Assembly (NCBI GenBank): GCA_030430075.1
Contig: JAUIGN010000005.1
Span: 62,001-126,000, forward strand
Reading direction: 5' to 3'
Source: a bacterium
GTDB lineage: Bacteria; Planctomycetota; Planctomycetia; Pirellulales; Pirellulaceae
DNA length: 64,000 bases
A program made the position numbers and the translations under genes. Under the pieces are notes generated by a model. The model did not search any database. It had not been told where the DNA came from and saw only the letters and a list, made by a program, of their open reading frames with translations. Of the stretch, positions 18,115-26,899 are shown piece after piece (the stretch's first letter is position 1; each line of letters opens with the position of its first letter).

Positions 18115-18129
18115 AATCGTCCTCCGCGG

Positions 18130-19431
18130 CTAACTTCGCTCGCGCTGATTATTCGGTTTCGGTTGCGCCAGGCGCGGATTGCTGATCGACTCGTACGGCA
18201 AACTTCGCACATAGTCGATCAACGCCCAAAGATCTTCTTCTGTGAGGCCCTTGCTTCCCGGCGGCGCATTCTCTGGCAGCATCAACACCGCCGGCATCGG
18301 CGTGCCGTCAATCCCGTTCTTCAATCGCCAGTAGAGGTCGACGGGCCTCCTGCCGCCACGATAGACTCCATTCCGCAAGTTCCTCGGATGAATGTTGCGA
18401 GGTTTCAGGGCACCCAGCTTCTGGTACTGAGCGACCAGTTCCGGGTTGGCTGGATCGAGCTCCTTCGTCCAGTCGTCATAGTCGGTCGTCTGCCCGTCGC
18501 CGAGGGCTGAATCACCGTGGCACTTGATGCAGTTGGCAACCGGCCCGTAGAACAATTCGCGGCCGTGGGCCTCTGACTTGGCCAGATCACGGTCCGGATC
18601 CGGAGCCGGGATCTCAGTCGCCAGCGACTCCGCGTCAAGCCACTTTTGCGTCACCTCGGACACAAACGAGCGAATCACTTCGGCCTGCGACTCCTGATCC
18701 TCCTCGCTCGCCTCCAAGTTCACCAAGCGATCTTCCGGCGGCGGGTTGGGATCATCTTCACTGGGTTCGGTCTGCGGCGTCAATTCGTAGGTTGCGTAGT
18801 CGATCAGCAACCGCTCCACTTCCCCCCGCACGCTCAGGTAGCGGACGTAGTGGACCAGGGCGTCGATCTCGTTTTCCGGCAGGACCAGAAAACTGGGCAT
18901 CGCGGTGCCCGGAATACCGTTTACCAGGATCCGCTTGAGATCTTCGTGGGTCGGCTTTTGGCCCTTGGGAGTCGATTTGAATTTGAAGATCCCCATCCGG
19001 TAGTCCCGCGGATAGGGATTGAGGAAGGATGCCGTGGGGCCGGCTCCATCGCCCGTGACGCCATGACAGTGGGCACAATGCTCGCGATAGAGGCCGCGGG
19101 CCCTCCCCTGTTCGTCACTGGATACGGAACCGGCGGCAAAGGAAATCTTCCGCGGATCCATCACCTGGTGGACGTCGTCTTCGCCAATCCCGGGAGCGGC
19201 CGGAATGTGCGGCTCGTCCGGCGTCCCAAACAACGCCACCAGCGTGTTCGCAATATCGGCACGGCGCTGCGGACTGAACTCGGTCGTCTCCTTGGCTGCG
19301 TTCTCATTCTTGTGCATCAGCACGGCATTGGCGTTGAAGTGGGCTTCCGGCGTGCAACCCGCCAGTACCACGCCCATGGTTGCCAAGACCAGAGTCGCAT
19401 GAAATTGATGATGTCGCTGAAATCTGTTCAT
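18130..19431 (-). CDS. Dihaem cytochrome c lipoprotein, likely oxidase electron donor
   Basis: Product of 433 residues with a lipobox VVLAGC (Cys 26), so probably lipid-anchored on the periplasmic face. Two cytochrome c domains follow: CAHCH at 119-123 with candidate Met ligand in GTAMPSF (Met 178), and CIKCH at 301-305 with a second GTPMPAV segment. The acidic linker between them (about 215-285) is rich in Glu, Asp and Pro. Placed immediately before coxB, it most likely delivers electrons from the quinol oxidoreductase to CuA. That assignment is by context. Confidence 0.9.
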   Translation of the reverse strand: MNRFQRHHQFHATLVLATMGVVLAGCTPEAHFNANAVLMHKNENAAKETTEFSPQRRADIANTLVALFGTPDEPHIPAAPGIGEDDVHQVMDPRKISFAAGSVSSDEQGRARGLYREHCAHCHGVTGDGAGPTASFLNPYPRDYRMGIFKFKSTPKGQKPTHEDLKRILVNGIPGTAMPSFLVLPENEIDALVHYVRYLSVRGEVERLLIDYATYELTPQTEPSEDDPNPPPEDRLVNLEASEEDQESQAEVIRSFVSEVTQKWLDAESLATEIPAPDPDRDLAKSEAHGRELFYGPVANCIKCHGDSALGDGQTTDYDDWTKELDPANPELVAQYQKLGALKPRNIHPRNLRNGVYRGGRRPVDLYWRLKNGIDGTPMPAVLMLPENAPPGSKGLTEEDLWALIDYVRSLPYESISNPRLAQPKPNNQRERS

Positions 19432-19473
19432 TATTGGATACCAATGGCTCGTCGGCCGAACCAGGAAGCTGCC

Positions 19474-20388
19474 TTAGTTGAATACCGAAGCATCGATGGT
19501 CACATTCATTTCGCGCCGCTCGTCATTCGCCAGCGACACGGAGAAGCGACCCTGTTTCCAGGGCGTTGCGGCCCCATTCAGGTTAACCTTCTGAAGAAAG
19601 CCGGCCTTCTCTTGCCAGACGCGAAACTCCAGTTCGACACCCGCCGGCACGTTTGCGATTTCAAAGCCGCCGTTCTCGTCCGTGACCGCGAAGTAGGGAC
19701 TGTCACGGGTGATCATGTAAGCGGACATCCAGGGGTGCACACTGCACGAGATGGGAAACGGCCGATCGGTCTGGCCGCCGGGCTGGTACGTGGTCTGCCC
19801 GTTCGAGGGGACACTGCCGTTGAAGGCGATCGCTCCTCGCCCTGCCTGAATATTCGTGTTGTGCAGGATCGGGTCGCTGTTCAAGATCCGCAGCGTCTGA
19901 TTGGAACGCATCGTCGCCACGTGCGAGAGGAAGACACAATCCTTCTGGTCGAAGATGACCTCGTCGGATTTCTTGGCGAGGTACGAATCGTGCTCCCACT
20001 TCGGGTCATCGGCCGGCGTGTCGGTATCCAGGTAGATCAGCACGTTCTGAATTCCACCGTCGGCACCTACGATTACCGTCTTCTCCAAGACCTGCTTGCC
20101 GCCGGGGGCACAGACGGCCGTGTCCTTGTCGATGGTCAACGGCTCGCGACGCGGCGGCGTCCCCAGCATCTGGAAGCGGCCGGTCAGTGTCGCCCAACCG
20201 GTCGGTTCACTGAGCGACGCGGCGCTCGCGCCGCCCCCTTCGGCAGCTCCAGCCTGAAGCAATTCCCGAACGCTGGATGCCGTATTCATGTTGGCGGCCA
20301 GGTTCGGTGCCTTCGTACGTTCACAGCCGACCGTCGCGCCGATTACGACGACGACGAACAGTCCGATTGCAATGCGATGGCTCAACAT
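19474..20388 (-). CDS. Cupredoxin-like lipoprotein, paralogue of the next gene
   Basis: Product of 304 residues with a lipobox-like end of signal, GATVGC (Cys 22). After a low-complexity linker, residues 64-304 form a domain shared with the next gene upstream and with the C-terminus of the giant cytochrome. Candidate type 1 copper ligands are His 176 (LHNTN), Cys 215, His 218 and Met 221 (CSVHPWM). The last 75 residues (VTDENGGFEIANVPAG) look like a carboxypeptidase-regulatory-type beta domain. The domain is related to methylamine-utilisation/plastocyanin-like proteins; a role as copper electron carrier is inferred, not shown. Confidence 0.78.
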   Translation of the reverse strand: MLSHRIAIGLFVVVVIGATVGCERTKAPNLAANMNTASSVRELLQAGAAEGGGASAASLSEPTGWATLTGRFQMLGTPPRREPLTIDKDTAVCAPGGKQVLEKTVIVGADGGIQNVLIYLDTDTPADDPKWEHDSYLAKKSDEVIFDQKDCVFLSHVATMRSNQTLRILNSDPILHNTNIQAGRGAIAFNGSVPSNGQTTYQPGGQTDRPFPISCSVHPWMSAYMITRDSPYFAVTDENGGFEIANVPAGVELEFRVWQEKAGFLQKVNLNGAATPWKQGRFSVSLANDERREMNVTIDASVFN

Positions 20389-20394
20389 GTTCTC

Positions 20395-21183
20395 CTACTT
20401 CTCCTCAAAGACGCTCGGAGCCAGCTTGACCACTCCCAGGTCGTTCTGTCCCGGCTTGATGGTCAATTCGACACGACCGCGCCGCCAGGAGGTTTTCTTT
20501 CCGTCCAGCGTAACTTCGGTCAGGTACCCCGGACGCTCGTGCCGGAACTGAAACGTCAGTTTCCCGGCCGGAAGATTCTTTATCGTCAACTTGCCGTCGG
20601 CGTCACTGGCGGCCATGTAAGGGTGCTCTTGCACAACGACCAGGGCCTGCATCCAGGGATGAATGTTGCACGCCACTTGCATAGGAAACCGTTCGGCCAG
20701 GGGAAACTTCTGCTTCAGCTCGCCACCAGCCGGAACCAGGACGTTGCTGGCGGTGTTGCTCAGGGCCGTGATGTTCGTGTTGTGACCGACCTCGTCGGAG
20801 TTTCCTACGAGCAAGGTCTGGGACGTCCGCAGCAACGTCACGTGCGGCTCGAAGCGGCATTGCTTGTTATCGAGTTTGACCTCGTTGGCCGCCGTCTTCT
20901 CGTAGTCGGGATGCACGGCCGGCACGCTATCGCCACGGCCGACATAGATGTGGGCGATCACGTTGGCAACACCACCGTTCTTCGGATTCACGACGACCGA
21001 TTCGTCCAGCACATTGAACTTGCCGCAATATGCCACGTCCTTGTTGACGGTCGCTTTGACCGGCGCCGGCGGCGTGCCGTCGTAGACAAACTGAACCGTC
21101 AAATCGCCCCATTCCGCAGCCGAAACGATCGAGGCCGTGAGAAGGAGAAAAGTCGTCATGAAGTAGGTCTTATGTTGCATCAT
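20395..21183 (-). CDS. Exported cupredoxin-like protein
   Basis: Product of 262 residues with a signal peptide ending near SIVSAAE. Candidate copper ligands are His 134 (GHNTN), Cys 172, His 175 and Met 178 (CNIHPWM). Three other Cys residues (53 in AYCGKF and 109 in KQCRFEPH, plus neighbours) are shared with the giant cytochrome's C-terminal domain and could form a disulfide. The start chosen is an ATGATG with GGAG 5-8 nt upstream and gives a good signal peptide. An ATG 93 nt further upstream adds a non-signal-like Gly/Arg-rich stretch. It lies 6 bp before its paralogue and about 100 bp after the giant cytochrome gene. Confidence 0.8.
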   Translation of the reverse strand: MMQHKTYFMTTFLLLTASIVSAAEWGDLTVQFVYDGTPPAPVKATVNKDVAYCGKFNVLDESVVVNPKNGGVANVIAHIYVGRGDSVPAVHPDYEKTAANEVKLDNKQCRFEPHVTLLRTSQTLLVGNSDEVGHNTNITALSNTASNVLVPAGGELKQKFPLAERFPMQVACNIHPWMQALVVVQEHPYMAASDADGKLTIKNLPAGKLTFQFRHERPGYLTEVTLDGKKTSWRRGRVELTIKPGQNDLGVVKLAPSVFEEK

Positions 21184-21279
21184 CACATCTCCAGGCTTGG
21201 CGCGTCCGGGCCGTCGGCCGCCACAAGCGATAGGAATCGCCGCTTCCAGCGGCGTCGTCAATTTGCTACTCGACATTGG

Positions 21280-24200
21280 CTAGCTGGAAAACAATTCGGC
21301 CGCCAATTCTATTGTACCCAGGTCCGTCGTCTTGCCATCCTCGATCACCACCGAGGCCCGTCCGCTCTTCCACGTGACCGTTTCCCCGTCGCGCGTGCCC
21401 GTGCGGACGTAACCTGCCTTTTCCTGCCAGAATTGAATCTGCCATTCGCCCACCGGCAGGTTGTCAATCGACAGCGCCCCGTTCTCGTCGCTGACGGCGG
21501 CGTACGGCGTGTCACGGACGACCACGATGCCCTTCATCCAGGGATGGATGTTGCAAGCAACCGAGACCGGAATTCGCTCTTCCTGCGCGAGCGACACCTG
21601 CGTCTTCGTCTTGGAAGGAATCAAGATATTGACCGGCGCGTTCTTGAGCGTCGAGAAATTCGTGTTGTGACCGACGGCATCACTGTTGCCGACCTCCAGG
21701 GCCTGCGGCGTCCACAGGAGCGACACGTGAGGCTCGAAGCGGCACCCGATGTTGTCGATCAACACCGGCTTGTTGACTTGCGGAAAGTACGACTCGTGAA
21801 TCGGTACCTGGCCCGCGTTCCGTCCCAGGTACAGGTAGGCCACAATATTCTGGACTCCGCCGTTGGCCGGATTGACGATCAGCGACTCGTCGTGAAGATC
21901 AAACTTCCCGCAAAATTCAGGGTCCTTGTTGACGACCACCGGCGCGGGGGTCGGGGGTGTGCCGGCAAATCGAAACTGGGCTTTGAGATGTCCCCACCCC
22001 TCAGCCTCCGGCAGGTTTCGGAGCATTTCAGGTAAAGCGGCGGTCTGCGGTGCAGCCGGTTTCGCCGGACTGTCCGGCGCGGGACTGGGCGACGCCGTCG
22101 CCGGCTTGGCCGCAGGAACTGCGGGAGTCGCCGGAGTCGGTGCGGCCGCCCCCGCATTGGCTGCCGGAGCTTCGGTAGCCGCTGGGGCACTGGCAGGGGC
22201 TTCGCCCGTTACCAACGGCGTGACCTGAGTCCGCGCCTTGGCGTATTCGTCAAAATTCATCAACAGATCGACCAGCCCGTCGAGCTGCTCGACGCTCGTG
22301 CCGTGATATAGTTCGCGCTTTTCCGGGTCTTGCTTGACGCCGCCCAGGGTCGGTGAATCCGGGTCATACGGCAAATTGACGGGCATCGACGTGTAGGGAA
22401 GGATCCCCTTCGGATAGGCGATCCACCGGCGTACGTAATCGGGCCGCAATCGCTCGTAGACCTTGGCCAGGTTCGGCGCCTTGGCTCGATCCGACCCCTT
22501 CGGCGAGTAGTCGGCGACGATGTGGCACTTCGCACAACCGTCGCTGTTGGTAACGATTTTCATCGCGTCGGACAGGCGGGTCCGGCCCGAGTCTGTACCG
22601 ACCCGCTCCGCATACTCAGCCTCGGCGGCAGCCAAGTGATCCGCCTGGCGGTTGCTGTCGAACGCATACGGATACTCGGCCCGATCCTTGGCGGCGAAGT
22701 AGTTCGCGATCGCCCCCGCCTCCTCAGGCGACATGTTGAACTTGGGCATCCTCAGGAAGACAGCCGGCCGGATCGGATAGGGATTCAGGAGGAAGTCGTG
22801 CAACCATTCGGTTTGCACCTTCTTACCCTGTTGCATCAATGGCGGCGGCACCCATGCCCATGCTTCGCCCGGATTCGCGTTGGGATTGGCCTGCTTCTCC
22901 AGGCGGAACACATGCGGAAGCAAGTACTTCGCCAGGAAGCCGCCGTCGGTGGTCGCCGTTTGGCGTACCCACGACGTGGGCAGATCGAGGGCCGTTTGAA
23001 TGCCCGCTTCATAAACGTTGCCGTTCAAGATGGAGGGTTGCCAAAGCTGGAATCCAATATCCAACTGGGTTGGATCATAGGACAGATCCTCTTCCAGGGG
23101 CTCGCCCTCTTCATCGTAGGCAATCGGAGCCGGCGCGGAACGTACGGACGGATCGATGGCCGGCATCCCTTGCAGTTCGGCGTGATACAGGCCGGTTCGC
23201 GGACTCGGCAACGCATGTGCTGCCAATTCGTCGAGCGGCACATGGGTTTCGTAAACGGGAATCGGCTTATCCGGCGACGCCGGTTGGGGGTCGAACGGAT
23301 CGCGATAAGCAATCTGCCACTTGTTGGCTTCCAGCACGTGGCAGCCGCCACAATTGTACTTCTCCAGAGCCTTGCGGCCGGCAATCAATGCCGCCGCCCG
23401 GGGGCCGGGCTGGTAGATGTACTTGTCGGAAGGGGGATCTGCGACGAGCCCCAGGACGAACGTTATGATCGCCTCACGGTCATCACCGTCGAACGGGAAT
23501 TGCGGCATCCGCAGCCGTTCATTGTACTTCTTGTTTTCCGTCTTGTGGTAATCGTAGCTGCGGGGTTCCAGCAGTTTCTGATAGATGAACCCCGTCCGGT
23601 TGTGCGCGTGGAGTTGGTGGCGGAAGAATTCACGGGTTTCCTCGGAAGCCGTGTCTTCCACCGGTGTCGGATGACCGTGGCCCGATGCGCCGTGACCGTC
23701 CTCTTCCCCATGCCCGGTCGAGGCGTCGCCATCGGCCGGCTCGCCTTCCTCAGCACCGTGCTCCGATCCGGCACCACCGCCGTGCCCATGACCTTCCAGG
23801 TAATTCAGGATGTGTTCGAAGGCTAGTTTTGAGGGCTCTTTGCGACCCCAGTCCGCCAATCCGGTACCGATCGGCTTGGCGTCTTCAAACCCGGGAATAT
23901 CGTGGCAGCCGTAGCACCCATATTTGGCGATGCTCTTTCGACCGATGTAGACCAGTTTGGCCTCCGCCGACAGCTCGAAGTCCGTGGCGGACCGCTCCTG
24001 GTCGGCGACAACCAACTCCTTCTCGGCGCCCTTCAGTTCGTCCCGGTACGCCTCGGGAATGCCTCGCCGAGCGTACTCGTCGGCGGCACTGCCCGAGAAC
24101 GCGTCACGCAGGTGCTCACCCAGCAACGCATTCATATCATCGACCCCGGTCAGCCCGTCGCCGTTGAGGTCCTTCGCCAGGTCTTCCGGACCGGCCAGCG

Positions 24201-26871
24201 TGTCCGCTCGTGGCTTCCAGTCCACGCTGGATTCACCCAGGAAGGCAACAATGTCGGCAGCCGGATCGATTGTCTGGCCCGACTCGTCCTGGTACGCGTC
24301 CAGGAACAGGTTGGGCATGACGGTCCGGGAGTGGTATCGGTTGGGTTCCTTGACCCAACTGTACAGCCACTTGCGGCCCATCTCGCCATGCAGCTTGTCG
24401 CCCATCCCGGAGAGGTCGGGGCCTTGGACAATTTCGCCGGCCTGCCGGTACACTTCGGCGTCCTTGAAATCGTCGTGGGTGTGGCACGCCAGGCAGCCAC
24501 GCGTCTGGAAGGCGATCTTGCCACGCTCGGCAGTCGCCGGCGCAGCGTCCGCGACCGGTTCGGCGTAGGCAAAGTCCTGCGAGCGGTCGAGCAAGTAGGT
24601 GGTGATGCCGAGCACTTCGATCGGCTCGTAACGTGCCGCCACCGCTTCGCTTGACGTTCCCTGAATGTGATTCCAGAGACCGAAGAACTGCGGCATCCGC
24701 GTTGTGGGGCGGAAGTGCTTGGGCTCGCGAATCCAATCGAACAGGAACGGCGCGTCAACTTTGTGTTTCACATACCGCAGTGCCGGGCCCGACTTTCGCA
24801 GTTGCCCAGGGTTTTCTCCCGCCTTCAACAGCGGTGTCAGGTGGGCGTGCGTGTCTTTGGAAAACTTCGGATCCTCCGAGGTGCTGTCCGCTTTGAGGAC
24901 TTCATACAGCCGGTCACGAACGTCATCCCGTTCGGGGAACTGAGCCAATTGCTCGGCCCAATCCTTCGCCACGTCCGACAGCGATTCGAAGCCGGGGTCC
25001 GTTTTGAGCTGCTGGGCGGCGGCGAAGACGTTCGGCTCGATCCGCATGTCGGGGCCGATCCGGTCCTGGCCGTCATACCCGTTGATTTCATGGCAACCGT
25101 AGCACCCGTATTTCCTCAGCAGATGGTAGCCCTTCATCAAACGGGGCGCGGGCGGCTCGGGAAACCGTTCGCTCGGTTCCAGTTCGGTTACCTCGTGATG
25201 ACACTTCAAGCAGGTGCTCTCGATGAACCGCTTGGGCGACATCGGGTAAATCCAATGGTGGTTGTCGAACCACTCGTGGTCGCGCATCCAGTCCTGCCGC
25301 TGGCGTTCCGTGTTGGGCGTATGCGAGGCCCACTTGAAATCGGTCGCACTCCCCTGGCCATCGTGGCAAATCGTGCAGGCAAAGTCGGATACCTTGTGAG
25401 GGCTCAACGAGCCGACATAAAGGTCCAGACGGGGATGCGTCGTGTACGGATGAGGCAAGCCGCGGCGAACCGTAATGGCAACCTCTTCACCGGCCGCAGC
25501 CGCATCCAGGAGCCGGAACAGCGTCTTGTCCGCATCCAGGACCCGATCGCCGTCGACCAGGTGGATCACATCGCCGGCGCGGATGCCAGGCGCGTCCTGT
25601 TCGGCATCGAACTTGCCCGCCAGTAATTCGTCCCGGATCTGCTGGCCGGTTTTTTCTTCCTGGAACGCGTCGTCCAGCACCGCTTCGGCACGGGCCGCCA
25701 GCGACTCCGGGATGACATATTGCACCGTTACGTCGTTGGGGTGCACTAAGCCATCACCGGCGATTTGGATTCCGTATATGGCCTGCAGGCGATCAGCGGG
25801 TGTGGGATTCTCACCCAGTTCGTCGGGCAACGCGGCCAGCGCATCCGGCTCCGGCGGGACAAGCCGCAACTCGATCAGCGACTCATCCTGATACGCTGCG
25901 ACGGTCGCTTGCCCAGGCAGTGATTTCTCCATCAACTGGTGACACGTTGTGCAGCGATCGAATCTCCGCACGTCGCCAAAATTGTTGTCGATTGTCAGGC
26001 CGTCGCTCCACAGGTTCTCGATCTTGAGCGGCGAGTTAAAGGCAGAGAGGATCGGCAACTCGAGCCACTTTTTGCCGGGCAGCGGCAGTGGACCGAGCCA
26101 GGTGAAATAGGTCGATCGGCGTTCCTTGACGGCGGTCTGCAGGGCGGTCAATGCGGACTGGCTGGCGGTCAGCGCGCCTTCGGCTTCGTCTTCCGGGCTG
26201 GTCAGCGTGCGGAGGGTTTCGCGGAGCTTTTCCCGGTGCGCATTGGCGGCGTCGTAGGCGACAGTCAAGTTGTCAAACTTCTCGATCGCCTTGTCGACCT
26301 GCGCTTGCTGTTGCTGCTGGGCAGCGTCTGACTCGCCGTCGCGGACCAGCAATCCCAGGTCGGCGATCTCTTTGTCCCGATCGGCGGCGGCAAACTTTCG
26401 GGCGCCCAAGAGGGTATCTTCGCGAAAGCGGGCCTTGCGGAGGATGGCTCGCAGCTCGCTCAGCGCCGCTTCCCGGGCCGACACGGCGGCGGGCGTGCCG
26501 GCGTTTTCGGCAAGCGTTGCCACATGCTGGTCAAATTGCGAGAAGTCGTATGAAGCCGTCTCTTCGTTCGCCAGCACTTCTTCCTTGAATGCCTCGATGG
26601 CGGCAGCATCGAGCGGCTGTTGGCGAGTTGCCGCCAGCTCGGCCTCCAGTTGGGCGACCGCCGCGATCTGATCCTTCGTCTGATATTCCAGCTCGCGCCA
26701 CCGCGTCATCTTAATCTCGATGTCGCGGGCCGTCCGTTGATACGGCTTCCATGACCGGGCGTGGTCGACGTAGAACATCCAGACCGTCGCAATCAACATC
26801 AGCAGGCCACTCACCGCGAAAACGCGATGGAGCAGCTTTTGATCGCGCCATGTTTGTTCGGTTGCGGGCAT
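21280..26871 (-). CDS. Giant octahaem cytochrome c with coiled coil, PDZ-like and C-terminal cupredoxin domains
   Basis: Product of 1863 residues. One membrane helix lies near 18-35, then a coiled coil (about 45-255). Eight CxxCH haem sites are present: 307, 499, 554, 590, 793, 986, 1174 and 1446 (CTTCH, CTICH, CLKCH, CYGCH, CLACH, CYGCH, CGGCH, CAKCH). A PDZ-like module sits at about 360-472 (GIRAGDVIHLVDGDRVL), an EF-hand/dockerin-like loop at 901-912 (DLNGDGLTGVDD), and a His/Gly/Glu-rich segment at about 1020-1070. After a Pro/Ala-rich linker, residues 1621-1863 repeat the cupredoxin-like domain of the two downstream genes, with His 1735, Cys 1773, His 1776 and Met 1779. It lies directly after the cytochrome b gene and likely replaces cytochrome c1 of the quinol oxidoreductase. 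Large multihaem cytochromes of this type are known beside split cytochrome b genes in planctomycetes; the full fusion is unusual. Confidence 0.9.
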   Translation of the reverse strand: MPATEQTWRDQKLLHRVFAVSGLLMLIATVWMFYVDHARSWKPYQRTARDIEIKMTRWRELEYQTKDQIAAVAQLEAELAATRQQPLDAAAIEAFKEEVLANEETASYDFSQFDQHVATLAENAGTPAAVSAREAALSELRAILRKARFREDTLLGARKFAAADRDKEIADLGLLVRDGESDAAQQQQQAQVDKAIEKFDNLTVAYDAANAHREKLRETLRTLTSPEDEAEGALTASQSALTALQTAVKERRSTYFTWLGPLPLPGKKWLELPILSAFNSPLKIENLWSDGLTIDNNFGDVRRFDRCTTCHQLMEKSLPGQATVAAYQDESLIELRLVPPEPDALAALPDELGENPTPADRLQAIYGIQIAGDGLVHPNDVTVQYVIPESLAARAEAVLDDAFQEEKTGQQIRDELLAGKFDAEQDAPGIRAGDVIHLVDGDRVLDADKTLFRLLDAAAAGEEVAITVRRGLPHPYTTHPRLDLYVGSLSPHKVSDFACTICHDGQGSATDFKWASHTPNTERQRQDWMRDHEWFDNHHWIYPMSPKRFIESTCLKCHHEVTELEPSERFPEPPAPRLMKGYHLLRKYGCYGCHEINGYDGQDRIGPDMRIEPNVFAAAQQLKTDPGFESLSDVAKDWAEQLAQFPERDDVRDRLYEVLKADSTSEDPKFSKDTHAHLTPLLKAGENPGQLRKSGPALRYVKHKVDAPFLFDWIREPKHFRPTTRMPQFFGLWNHIQGTSSEAVAARYEPIEVLGITTYLLDRSQDFAYAEPVADAAPATAERGKIAFQTRGCLACHTHDDFKDAEVYRQAGEIVQGPDLSGMGDKLHGEMGRKWLYSWVKEPNRYHSRTVMPNLFLDAYQDESGQTIDPAADIVAFLGESSVDWKPRADTLAGPEDLAKDLNGDGLTGVDDMNALLGEHLRDAFSGSAADEYARRGIPEAYRDELKGAEKELVVADQERSATDFELSAEAKLVYIGRKSIAKYGCYGCHDIPGFEDAKPIGTGLADWGRKEPSKLAFEHILNYLEGHGHGGGAGSEHGAEEGEPADGDASTGHGEEDGHGASGHGHPTPVEDTASEETREFFRHQLHAHNRTGFIYQKLLEPRSYDYHKTENKKYNERLRMPQFPFDGDDREAIITFVLGLVADPPSDKYIYQPGPRAAALIAGRKALEKYNCGGCHVLEANKWQIAYRDPFDPQPASPDKPIPVYETHVPLDELAAHALPSPRTGLYHAELQGMPAIDPSVRSAPAPIAYDEEGEPLEEDLSYDPTQLDIGFQLWQPSILNGNVYEAGIQTALDLPTSWVRQTATTDGGFLAKYLLPHVFRLEKQANPNANPGEAWAWVPPPLMQQGKKVQTEWLHDFLLNPYPIRPAVFLRMPKFNMSPEEAGAIANYFAAKDRAEYPYAFDSNRQADHLAAAEAEYAERVGTDSGRTRLSDAMKIVTNSDGCAKCHIVADYSPKGSDRAKAPNLAKVYERLRPDYVRRWIAYPKGILPYTSMPVNLPYDPDSPTLGGVKQDPEKRELYHGTSVEQLDGLVDLLMNFDEYAKARTQVTPLVTGEAPASAPAATEAPAANAGAAAPTPATPAVPAAKPATASPSPAPDSPAKPAAPQTAALPEMLRNLPEAEGWGHLKAQFRFAGTPPTPAPVVVNKDPEFCGKFDLHDESLIVNPANGGVQNIVAYLYLGRNAGQVPIHESYFPQVNKPVLIDNIGCRFEPHVSLLWTPQALEVGNSDAVGHNTNFSTLKNAPVNILIPSKTKTQVSLAQEERIPVSVACNIHPWMKGIVVVRDTPYAAVSDENGALSIDNLPVGEWQIQFWQEKAGYVRTGTRDGETVTWKSGRASVVIEDGKTTDLGTIELAAELFSS

Positions 26872-26899
26872 AATCTCGTTTCCGCCGCGAAGCGGTTCG

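Noticed and set aside
18646..22035. Plus-strand open frame of 1129 residues opposite the cytochrome and cupredoxin genes
   Set aside because: It runs antisense to four well-supported genes with haem and copper motifs; GC-rich antisense lacks stop codons. Its own sequence has no domain I recognise.
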